DNA of 9,515 nucleotides, taken from assembly GCA_039920165.1 (NCBI GenBank), contig JBDSEG010000176.1:1-9515 (forward strand), in the 5' to 3' direction. Both the position numbers and the translations under genes were made by a program. Below the pieces are notes generated by a model. That model was not told the DNA's origin and did no database searches. It saw nothing but the letters and a program-made list of their open reading frames with translations. This DNA is from JBDSEG01 sp039920165. GTDB taxonomy: Bacteria; Pseudomonadota; Gammaproteobacteria; Burkholderiales; Burkholderiaceae_C. Shown piece after piece: positions 1-5,705 of the stretch (position 1 is its first letter; every line of letters starts with the position of its first letter).

Positions 1-2
1 AC

Positions 3-137
3 ACGGTGTTGCAAGCCGACGAAGGTGCCGACCTCGACTTTCTACGGGGGCGGCGGGGCGCCTTCGTGCCCCGCCCCGACGAGCCCGAGCCCGAAGGTGG
101 TGTCTTCGGCGCTTTCGTGCCGAGGGACAACCACTGA
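3..137 (+). CDS. C-terminal end of an unidentified protein (5' truncated by window edge)
   Basis: The frame beginning at base 3 stays open for 44 codons to a TGA at 135-137. It has the high third-position GC of the neighbouring genes and an acidic, proline- and glycine-rich sequence typical of a soluble C-terminal tail. The short motif GAFVPR occurs twice (about residues 19-24 and 36-41 of the visible part), suggesting a small internal repeat. The other two forward frames are arginine- or cysteine-rich and less protein-like. I do not recognise the family, and the start lies outside the window. The next gene begins 154 bases downstream with its own ribosome binding site, so the two need not be co-transcribed. 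Confidence 0.5.
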   Translation, partial: TVLQADEGADLDFLRGRRGAFVPRPDEPEPEGGVFGAFVPRDNH

Positions 138-281
138 AGGCTTTCGATCGCAGGCGCCGCGGAATCGGTTGACCGGCGCGGTCCCCTGGCTCGCGGCAGG
201 ACGATGCTTACGCGATTCTCACGTCTTGCCCGATGGAATCGGGTGCCGACTTCGCCGACAGTTGCGACTCGGAAGACTATC

Positions 282-286
282 GGAGA
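282..286 (+). promoter_or_regulatory. Ribosome binding site GGAGA deciding the start of the WXXGXW gene
   Basis: GGAGA lies five bases before the ATG at 292. It supports that start over the in-frame ATG at 25, which would add 89 residues of unstructured, cysteine- and arginine-rich sequence in front of an obvious signal peptide. Confidence 0.6.
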
Positions 287-291
287 ACCGA

Positions 292-705
292 ATGTTCAAA
301 CCTGCCCTTCTTGCTGCCATGTTGGCGGCCGGCCTTGCGGCCATTGCCCCCGGTGCGGCCAGCGCCCAGAGCTATACGGTTCGCATCGCGCCGCCCGAAG
401 TGCGGCAGCAGGTCGAGCCGGCGCCGCGGCGCGGCTATGTCTGGGTGCCGGGCTACTGGAACTGGAATGCCCAGCGCCATCGGCACGTCTGGGTCCAGCC
501 GACCTGGGTCCGCGAGCGTCACGGCTATGTGTACAACCAGCCGCGTTGGGTCGAGCGCGATGGCCGCTGGAAGCTGAACCGTGGCGCCTGGGCGCGCGGC
601 GACCGCGACCGTGACGGCATTCCGAACCGGATGGACCGCGACCGCGACGGCGACGGCGTGCCCAACCGCCACGATCGCGCGCCGAACAACCCGCGCCGCC
701 AGTAA
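292..705 (+). CDS. Secreted WXXGXW-repeat (BcpO-related) protein with DxDxDG tail
   Basis: A 137-residue exported protein. Residues 1-25 form a signal peptide (MFKP, Ala/Leu-rich core, cleavage likely after ASA at 23-25). Residues 48-99 carry the Trp/Tyr/Gly-rich repeats of the WXXGXW (YXWQ) family: WVPGYW at 51-56, HVWVQPTW around 65-72, then GYVYNQPRW and DGRW near 78-93. The family is common in Betaproteobacteria as small secreted or surface proteins of unknown role. Residues 104-128 hold two tandem DxDxDG(I/V)PNRxD motifs resembling thrombospondin type-3 calcium-binding repeats, so calcium binding is a reasonable inference. The gene is followed 38 bases later by a strong terminator and appears monocistronic. 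Start chosen for the signal peptide and the GGAGA at 282-286. Confidence 0.85.
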   Translation: MFKPALLAAMLAAGLAAIAPGAASAQSYTVRIAPPEVRQQVEPAPRRGYVWVPGYWNWNAQRHRHVWVQPTWVRERHGYVYNQPRWVERDGRWKLNRGAWARGDRDRDGIPNRMDRDRDGDGVPNRHDRAPNNPRRQ

Positions 706-742
706 ACGCTCGCGACGGTACGATCCGTCGCGACGCACGAAG

Positions 743-767
743 GCCGACCCGCGGGGTCGGCTTTTTT
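743..767 (+). terminator. Intrinsic terminator after the WXXGXW gene
   Basis: A perfect 8-bp stem, GCCGACCC (743-750) and GGGTCGGC (754-761), with a GCG loop is followed directly by six T residues (762-767). It sits 37 bases after the stop codon at 705 and only 33 bases before the ATG of the following transporter gene, so it separates the two transcripts. Confidence 0.9.
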
Positions 768-800
768 ACGTTCCGTCCTCGGCCCACAATCCAGCCCCCG

Positions 801-1715
801 ATGACGACCGTCCCTCGCTCGCCCCCAGCCGAACCCGATCTTCGGCTTGCGCACGCACTGATCTTTGTTGCACCGGCGCTGTGGAGCGTCAACTACCTGG
901 CGGCCCGCTGGGCTCCCGGAACGATCGCACCGCATGCGCTGGCGCTCGGTCGCTGGTGCGTCGCGGCGCTGTTGCTGGCGGCAGTGTGCTGGCGCGAGAT
1001 CGCCGAAAAGCGGCATCGCATCCGTTTCGAGGCCACGCATTTTCTGGTGCTGGGGGCGCTGGGAATGTGGGTGTGCGGCGCATTCGTCTATATCGGCGGT
1101 CGATCCACGAGCGCCATCAATATCGGGCTGCTCTACAGCATGTCGCCGGTGCTGATCGCGATTGTCTCGGCGATCTGGTTGTATGAGCCGCTTCGCCCGT
1201 TGCAATGGCTCGGGGCCGCGCTCGCGCTCGCGGGCATGCTGAATATCGTTTTTCGGGGCGACTGGGCGCGTGCGCTGCTCGACCTGAAGGTGAACCCGGG
1301 CGACCTGTGGATCGCGTTCGCGGTCCTGTCCTGGACCGCCTACTCGCTGCTATTGCGCATCTGGCCGTCGGCGTTCGGGCCGGTCGCGCGGCTCACCCTC
1401 ATTGCGGTCGGCGGCATCGTCGTGCTGATCCCCTTCACCGCGCTCGAAGCGCTGCTGTGGCTGCCGTCGCAATGGTCGATGCGCAGCCTCGCCCTGGTGC
1501 TGACCACGGCCCTGATCCCCGGCGCCGGGGCCTACGCGGCTTATTCGTACATGCAGCGCAAGCTCGGCGCGGCGCGGGTCGGTCTGGTGCTCTACCTCTC
1601 GCCGCTCTACAGCGCGGCGATCGCCTGGGCGGTGCTTGGCGAGTCGGTCGAGGCATTCCACGCCGTCGCGGCGCTGCTCATTCTGCCCGGCATGTGGCTC
1701 GCGACGCGGCGCTGA
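801..1715 (+). CDS. EamA/DMT-family inner-membrane transporter
   Basis: A 304-residue polytopic protein of the drug/metabolite transporter superfamily, the usual length for two EamA repeats. Ten hydrophobic segments can be placed at about 18-36, 45-65, 79-100, 107-128, 133-152, 168-188, 193-220, 227-250, 258-281 and 284-302. The EamA repeats run roughly 16-152 and 167-302. Family landmarks include WSVNYLAARW in helix 1, LLYSMSPVLIAI before helix 4, and LYLSPLYSAAIAWAVLGE in the second repeat. Such proteins move small metabolites across the inner membrane; the substrate cannot be read from the sequence. No convincing Shine-Dalgarno sequence precedes ATG 801 and the leader is very short. It is convergent with the next gene (22 bases between stops). 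Confidence 0.9.
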   Translation: MTTVPRSPPAEPDLRLAHALIFVAPALWSVNYLAARWAPGTIAPHALALGRWCVAALLLAAVCWREIAEKRHRIRFEATHFLVLGALGMWVCGAFVYIGGRSTSAINIGLLYSMSPVLIAIVSAIWLYEPLRPLQWLGAALALAGMLNIVFRGDWARALLDLKVNPGDLWIAFAVLSWTAYSLLLRIWPSAFGPVARLTLIAVGGIVVLIPFTALEALLWLPSQWSMRSLALVLTTALIPGAGAYAAYSYMQRKLGAARVGLVLYLSPLYSAAIAWAVLGESVEAFHAVAALLILPGMWLATRR

Positions 1716-1737
1716 GCGGGCGCGTCGCGTTGCGACT

Positions 1738-2220
1738 TCAGTCGGGCTCGGCGGGCGCGGCGCTCGGGCGCGGGCGCGGCGTGGCGGACAGCGACTGTTG
1801 CCTGGCCTGCGCGAAGCGCTGCTTCCAGTCGCGCACAGCGGCCTGGTCGCGCAGTTCGGTCTCGTGGTAGACGCGCAGGCGCAGAAGTTCGGCGCGAACT
1901 TCGGTCGAGAAGCCCACCCGGCCGGGACGCTTGTCGATCAGCACGTTGTCGAAATAAAGCTTGACCGCCGGCCGGTCGGCCCAGATCAGCGCGAGCCGGT
2001 TCGAGATGCGCGGATGCGCGGCGCACAGCGCCAGCGGGCGGGCGAATTCCGGCAGCAGCGACAGCCACACCTGTGCGTCGGGTGTGGGCGTCTTGTCCGA
2101 CTCGAGTTCGGGTCCGCGCAGCGATTGCCACGACGGCACGGCGGCGGGACGCGGCGCGGGGACGGACACCGCGGCCTCGGCCGGCGGCTTGCGGAACAGA
2201 CCGAAGATGCGACTTAACAC
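1738..2220 (-). CDS. Conserved hypothetical protein, 160 residues, GTG start
   Basis: The protein begins VLSRIFGLFRKPP (GTG read as Met). It has a proline/alanine-rich linker to about residue 45 and then a compact region at 47-138 that looks folded: VWLSLLPEFARPLALCAAHPR, then NRLALIWADRP, KLYFDNVLIDKR and VRAELLRLRVYHE. It ends in a Pro/Ala-rich tail. There is no signal peptide or membrane segment, so it is probably cytoplasmic. It resembles unannotated proteins I associate with Burkholderiales, but I cannot give a function. The GTG at 2218-2220 is preceded by a weak GGAA (2229-2232). The ATG just upstream (2232-2234) is out of frame and soon stops. The gene stands alone between a convergent transporter gene and a gene-free region. 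Confidence 0.7.
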   Translation of the reverse strand: MLSRIFGLFRKPPAEAAVSVPAPRPAAVPSWQSLRGPELESDKTPTPDAQVWLSLLPEFARPLALCAAHPRISNRLALIWADRPAVKLYFDNVLIDKRPGRVGFSTEVRAELLRLRVYHETELRDQAAVRDWKQRFAQARQQSLSATPRPRPSAAPAEPD

Positions 2221-2246
2221 GGCGAGCGTTCCATGACTGCGTTGAA

Positions 2247-2262
2247 CGGGACGGAAGTCCCG
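2247..2262. other. Perfect 6-bp hairpin with GGAA tetraloop
   Basis: CGGGAC (2247-2252), GGAA (2253-2256) and GTCCCG (2257-2262) form a perfect stem with a GNRA-type loop when read on the + strand. No T-run follows on either strand, so it is not an ordinary terminator. It lies just upstream of the GTG-start gene at 2220 (in its leader, read on the - strand) and 4 bases before the long palindrome beginning at 2267. Confidence 0.4.
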
Positions 2263-2266
2263 AGGT

Positions 2267-2393
2267 TAGTGGACCGTCACAATGAAATCGGAAGTCGCCG
2301 TCCGTGCGATACGCGACAGGCTGTGGCGTTGCGAATGCACCGCACCGCGTCTCGCACGTCCTTCGACATCCATTTCAACGTGACAGTCCACTA
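2267..2393. repeat. 127-bp imperfect palindrome, possible MITE or IS remnant
   Basis: The outer 22 bases at 2267-2288 and 2372-2393 are inverted copies of each other with three mismatches, sharing TAGTGGAC, GTCAC and TGAAAT. The complementarity continues inward, with one bulged base at 2289: 2290-2315 pairs with 2346-2371 at about 20 of 26 positions. About 30 bases remain as the loop. TA occurs at both ends, compatible with a TA target duplication, but TA is its own complement, so this is weak evidence. Inside there is no convincing reading frame. The remainder of the gene-free stretch (2221-2246 and 2394-2504) shows only GC-rich short palindromes and no recognisable promoter. Confidence 0.6.
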
Positions 2394-2504
2394 GAAAGTT
2401 ATCGGCGCCCGCGGCGGGCAACCTGAGCGCTTTTTCCGCCGCTGCGGCGGCGAGGCCGGGCGATCGGTGTACGCATGTTAGAACGAGACGGTCGTTATCC
2501 GCCC

Positions 2505-2510
2505 GAGGTG
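2505..2510 (+). promoter_or_regulatory. Ribosome binding site GAGGTG selecting the GTG 2514 start
   Basis: GAGGTG ends three bases before GTG 2514; its GAGG core is five bases away. The alternative in-frame ATG at 2475 has no such signal and would add 13 residues that do not look like this family. ATG 2526 remains a possible second choice. Confidence 0.6.
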
Positions 2511-2513
2511 CCC

Positions 2514-3116
2514 GTGAAGCTGAAGATGGCCGAGAACTCGCTGTTCGCAATCCTGCTGCGCTCGCCCTGGTGGGTCAGCGTCGCGGTCGGGCTGGCGATC
2601 ATGGCGTTGGCCCGTGCCTTGCTGCCGCCGGCCTACGTCCCGTTCGGCGCGATGGGCGCGGTGCCGATGCTCGTGATCGGCGTCATGGCAGGCGTGCGCC
2701 AGTGGCGCACGCCCAGCCCGGCGCGGGTCCAGCAGACCCTGCAGACACTCGCCGGCCTCGGCTGGCGTGAGTTCGCGGCCGTGGTCGAGGCCGGTCTCGG
2801 CCGCGACGGTCACGCCGTGCGCGCGGTCGTCGAACCCGGGTTCGATTTCGAGGCGACAAAAGCCGGGCGCACCGTTCTCGTCGCCGCCCGACGCTGGAAA
2901 GCGGACCGGATCGGGATCGAGCCTTTGCGCGCGCTCGCCGCCGCGGTGCGCACCAGGACGGCGTCGGGCGAATCCGCCGAAGGGTGGTACCTGGGCCTCG
3001 GCGCGCCGAGCGATGCCGCCTTGCAGTGCGTGAAAGACGGCCGGTTGCGCCTGGTGCGGGGCAGCGATCTGGCGCGCCTCGCGGGCCCCGCCTCAGGTCG
3101 TCATTCGAGCGCCTGA
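2514..3116 (+). CDS. Membrane-anchored Mrr-like restriction endonuclease-fold protein, probably altered active site
   Basis: A 200-residue protein starting at GTG (MKLKMAENSL). Two membrane segments, about 11-35 and 42-63, precede a soluble domain at about 78-148 that resembles the Mrr (type IV restriction endonuclease-like, PF04471) core: GLGWREFAAVVEAGLGRDGH, an Asp at 111, then VLVAARRWKADRIGIEPLRAL. In typical Mrr-like domains the acidic residue is followed by a (Q/E/S)-x-K strand, as in VQCKRW. Here the aligned residues are Ala124-Ala125-Arg126, so the catalytic Lys appears replaced by Arg. The soluble domain is expected to face the cytoplasm; a DNA-related role is inference, and nuclease activity is doubtful. 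Its last 16 bases overlap the 3' end of the convergent ankyrin gene. Confidence 0.7.
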   Translation: MKLKMAENSLFAILLRSPWWVSVAVGLAIMALARALLPPAYVPFGAMGAVPMLVIGVMAGVRQWRTPSPARVQQTLQTLAGLGWREFAAVVEAGLGRDGHAVRAVVEPGFDFEATKAGRTVLVAARRWKADRIGIEPLRALAAAVRTRTASGESAEGWYLGLGAPSDAALQCVKDGRLRLVRGSDLARLAGPASGRHSSA

Positions 3117-3775
3117 ACGACCGCCGTGTGCCCGCCGAGCCGGGCGATCTCGGCTGCGGTCAGGCCGCGGTCATCGCGCGTATCGACGCGAGCGCCGTGC
3201 TCCTTCAACCAGCGGGCAGCCGGTTCGTGGCCCTGGCCCGCAGCCCACATGAGCGCGGTCAGGCGCTGTTCGTAGCTCGCATTCACGTCGACGCCGCCCT
3301 TGACCAGCGCGTCCAGCACCTCGACATGCCCGAGCCCGGCGGCGTAGACCATGGCCGGTTTGTGCATGCGGTCGAGCGTATCGACCTTCGCGCCGGCGCG
3401 CAGCAAGCGACGCACCACCGTGGCGTGGCCGCCGTATGAGGCCCCCATCAGCGGGGTGACCTGCTCGAGCGACGCGAGGTTGACGTCGGCACCGGCATCG
3501 AGAAGCTTTTCGGCGAGCGGCAGATCACCTTTTTCACAGGCCATGAGCAGCGGCGTCTTGCCAAGGCGGTTGCGTGAATTGGGCGCCGCGCCCTGACGCA
3601 GCAGCCGTTCGACATTCGCCATCTCGCCGTGCCGTGCCGCAACGAGCAGCTGCGCGTTCAGGCTCAGGTTGCCCGGAGTCTGGGATTGCGCGAACGCGCT
3701 GGCGACGACCAGCAGCAGGGCGGCACTGGACAGGGACCGAAAAGGCGTGGCGCCACCGCGAATACCCATTTTCAT
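3101..3775 (-). CDS. Exported ankyrin-repeat protein
   Basis: A 224-residue protein with an N-terminal signal peptide (hydrophobic core 16-27, cleavage likely after AFA at 27-29) and then five to six ankyrin repeats filling the rest: about 38-66, 72-101, 106-134, 138-167, 172-200 and a partial repeat at 204-224. Typical repeat elements are visible, such as KTPLLMACEKGDLPLAEKLL, AGADVN and LTALMWAAGQGH. The protein is expected to act in the periplasm by protein-protein contact; the partner is unknown. Periplasmic ankyrin proteins are often encoded next to the redox or stress enzyme they assist. This gene is divergent from the PQQ dehydrogenase (72 bases between starts), so shared regulation is plausible but unproven. 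No strong ribosome site precedes ATG 3775; the ATG two codons later is equally possible. Confidence 0.85.
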   Translation of the reverse strand: MKMGIRGGATPFRSLSSAALLLVVASAFAQSQTPGNLSLNAQLLVAARHGEMANVERLLRQGAAPNSRNRLGKTPLLMACEKGDLPLAEKLLDAGADVNLASLEQVTPLMGASYGGHATVVRRLLRAGAKVDTLDRMHKPAMVYAAGLGHVEVLDALVKGGVDVNASYEQRLTALMWAAGQGHEPAARWLKEHGARVDTRDDRGLTAAEIARLGGHTAVVQALE

Positions 3776-3835
3776 CGCGTCAGTTTATCGCTAACCTCGG
3801 GCCGGGCAACGGGCAGCTTGACCCGACAACCCGTC

Positions 3836-3841
3836 AAGGAG
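3836..3841 (+). promoter_or_regulatory. Ribosome binding site AAGGAG of the PQQ dehydrogenase gene
   Basis: A full AAGGAG lies six bases before ATG 3848. It fixes the start immediately before the signal peptide and rejects the 73-codon upstream extension of the same frame, which would run into the divergent ankyrin gene. Confidence 0.8.
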
Positions 3842-3847
3842 ACATCC

Positions 3848-5581
3848 ATGAAGACAGCTCAATCACGGCGCCCCGTGCGTCGTCTCGTCGCCGGCGCGGT
3901 GCTTTGCGCGTGGGCGCCCGCCGTGTTCGCGCAGGCCGAGATTGCCGGCCAGGCGGCGCCCACGGGTTCGCCGGTCAGCAAGACGGTGAATGTGCCGCAG
4001 GCGCGGCTCGATGCGGCCGACAAGGACGGCTCGAATTTTCTGCACTCGAACATGAATTACGCGCAGACGCGCTATTACCCCGCAACACAGATCAACGCAG
4101 GCAACGTCGCCAAGCTGCGCCCGGCATTCCAGTTCCAGACCGAGGTGCTCGAGTCGATGGAGACGGCGCCGATCGTGGTCGACGGCATCATGTACATCAC
4201 GACCTCGTACAACCATGTGTACGCGCTCGACGCCGTGACTGGCAAGGAGTTCTGGCACTACAAGCACAAGATGGGTCCGGTCACCACCTACTGCTGCGGC
4301 CCGAACAACCGCGGAGTCGCGATCCTGGGCGACCGCCTGTTCATGGGAACCCTCGATGCCAAGCTGATCTCGATGGACGCGAAGACCGGCAAGGTGCTGT
4401 GGTCGACGCAGATCGCCGATCCTGAACTCGGCTACTCGGAAACGATGGCGCCGGTCGCGGTGAACGGCAAGATTCTTATCGGCACCAACGGCGGCGAATA
4501 CGGCGTTCGCGGCTTCGTCAAGGCCTTCGACGCGAACGACGGCAAGCTGCTGTGGACCTTCTACGCCATCCCCGAGAAAGGCCACGAAGGCGTGTGGGCG
4601 GTCAATGACGCGACCGGGCGCAACATGCACCGCGATATCGCGGCCGAGAAGAAGCAACTCGCGGACAAGGGTGGCGAGTTCTACAAGACGCTCGGTGGCG
4701 GCGTGTGGATGGCGCCGGCGGTCGACAAGGAGACCAATACCGCCTTCTTCGTCGCCGGCAACCCGAGCCCCGACCTGTACGGCGCCGAGCGGCCGGGCGA
4801 CAACCTGTATACCAACTCGATCATCGCGGTCGACCTGAATACCGGCGCCTACAAGTGGCACTACCAGTACATCGCGCACGACGTGTGGGACCTGGATGCG
4901 GTGTCGCCGGTGATCCTGACCGAAGCCAAGGGCAAGGACGGGAAGATGCGCAAGGTCGCCATCCACGGCGGCAAGACGGGGCATATCTATGTGCACGACC
5001 GCGCGACCGGCGAACTGATTCGCTTCAGCGAAGCCATGGTGCCGCAGGAAAATATGTGGGTGCTGCCGACCAAGGACGGCGCGCGCATGCTGCCCGGCGC
5101 CAACGGCGGCGTCGAGTGGAGCCCGATGGCGGTGAACCCGAAGCTGCGCCTGGCGTATGCCGCCAACCTGCACCAGCCGATGACCTACCACGTCGAAGAA
5201 GCCAAATATCCGGGCGGCAAGCTCTGGCTCGGCGGTGCCTTCAAAGTCATCGCGGGCGAGAAGCAGTGGGGACGCCTCGCCGCAGTCAATATCGATACCG
5301 GCAAGATGGCCTGGAAGTTCGATACCGAGCAGCCGCTGATCGGCGGCGTCCTGGCGACCGCCGGCGGACTGGTCTTCAACGGCGAAGGCAACGGCTTCTT
5401 CCGTGCCTTCGACGCGGCGACCGGCAAGAAGCTGTGGGAGTACCAGGCCGGCGCCGGCGTCAACGCGCCTGCGGTGTCATATATGGTGGGTGGCAAGCAA
5501 TATGTTGCCGTCGCTGCGGGCGGCAATACCCAGCTCGACTTCAAGCGCGGCAACACCGTGGTCGTGTTCTCGCTGCCCTGA
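3848..5581 (+). CDS. PQQ-dependent alcohol dehydrogenase (methanol/ethanol family), lanthanide-type metal site
   Basis: A 577-residue quinoprotein of the eight-bladed propeller family, close to the 570-600 usual for haem-free members. Residues 1-28 are a signal peptide (cleavage after VFA), so it works in the periplasm, oxidising an alcohol and passing electrons to a cytochrome c. Visible landmarks are the vicinal cysteines 149-150 in YCCGPNNRG, metal-ligand Glu217 in GGEYGVRG, Trp287 in GGGVW, metal-ligand Asn305 in GNPSPDLYG, RPGDN at 315-319, and catalytic Asp348 in HDVWDLD. Asp350, two residues after the catalytic Asp, is the residue that distinguishes lanthanide-using XoxF/PedH-type enzymes from calcium-using MxaF/ExaA types. 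There is no CxxCH haem motif. GGGVWMAPAVDKETN departs from the usual WxxYDPxxN form, so this is not a standard MxaF or XoxF, and the substrate is unknown. Clear RBS; a terminator follows. Confidence 0.92.
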   Translation: MKTAQSRRPVRRLVAGAVLCAWAPAVFAQAEIAGQAAPTGSPVSKTVNVPQARLDAADKDGSNFLHSNMNYAQTRYYPATQINAGNVAKLRPAFQFQTEVLESMETAPIVVDGIMYITTSYNHVYALDAVTGKEFWHYKHKMGPVTTYCCGPNNRGVAILGDRLFMGTLDAKLISMDAKTGKVLWSTQIADPELGYSETMAPVAVNGKILIGTNGGEYGVRGFVKAFDANDGKLLWTFYAIPEKGHEGVWAVNDATGRNMHRDIAAEKKQLADKGGEFYKTLGGGVWMAPAVDKETNTAFFVAGNPSPDLYGAERPGDNLYTNSIIAVDLNTGAYKWHYQYIAHDVWDLDAVSPVILTEAKGKDGKMRKVAIHGGKTGHIYVHDRATGELIRFSEAMVPQENMWVLPTKDGARMLPGANGGVEWSPMAVNPKLRLAYAANLHQPMTYHVEEAKYPGGKLWLGGAFKVIAGEKQWGRLAAVNIDTGKMAWKFDTEQPLIGGVLATAGGLVFNGEGNGFFRAFDAATGKKLWEYQAGAGVNAPAVSYMVGGKQYVAVAAGGNTQLDFKRGNTVVVFSLP

Positions 5582-5631
5582 AGCGCAGGACCGTTCGGGC
5601 GCGCGTGCAATCGACCCCGCGCGCCAGGTGC

Positions 5632-5667
5632 AAAGGCCCCGGCGGTTATGCTGCCGGGGCTTTTTTT
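5632..5667 (+). terminator. Intrinsic terminator between PQQ dehydrogenase and cytochrome c genes
   Basis: GCCCCGGC (5636-5643) and GCCGGGGC (5653-5660) form a perfect 8-bp stem with a 9-base interior, followed by seven T residues (5661-5667). AAA at 5632-5634 can pair with part of the T tract. It lies 50 bases after the dehydrogenase stop and 38 bases before the cytochrome start, so cytochrome transcription would need readthrough or a promoter overlapping the terminator. Confidence 0.9.
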
Positions 5668-5693
5668 CGACGCTTTCTGATCACTGTTTTCCG

Positions 5694-5698
5694 AAGGA
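5694..5698 (+). promoter_or_regulatory. Ribosome binding site AAGGA of the cytochrome gene
   Basis: AAGGA is seven bases before ATG 5706 but only three before the out-of-frame ATG 5702. It therefore favours 5706, which begins the signal peptide of the haem protein. Confidence 0.6.
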
Positions 5699-5705
5699 CG
5701 GATGC

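Noticed and set aside
169..197. Sigma-70 promoter from TTGACC at 169
   Set aside because: No TATAAT-like hexamer at 16-18 bases spacing; the bases there are GC-rich.
25..291. Extending the WXXGXW gene upstream to ATG 25
   Set aside because: The added 89 residues have no protein-like character, overlap the tail of the preceding gene, and would bury a clear signal peptide that has its own ribosome site.
1724..1736. Terminator between the transporter and the convergent hypothetical gene
   Set aside because: GTCGC and GCGAC form only a 5-bp hairpin with a 3-base loop and no T-run on either strand.
2267..2393. Integron attC site
   Set aside because: The folded inverted-repeat shape invites the idea, but the ends do not carry RYYYAAC and GTTRRRY core sites, and no integrase or cassette array is present.
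2266..2550. 94-codon frame on the - strand through the palindrome
   Set aside because: It runs across both palindrome arms, overlaps the Mrr-like start, has a low-complexity sequence and lacks a ribosome site.
3863..5191. Long open frame of over 400 codons antisense to the PQQ dehydrogenase
   Set aside because: A by-product of GC-rich codon bias opposite a well-identified gene; its His/Arg/Val-rich sequence has no recognisable domain.
3848..5581. Calling the dehydrogenase xoxF or mxaF
   Set aside because: The metal-site Asp is XoxF-like, but surrounding motifs differ and no xoxG, xoxJ or mxa accessory gene is adjacent, so only the family name is justified.
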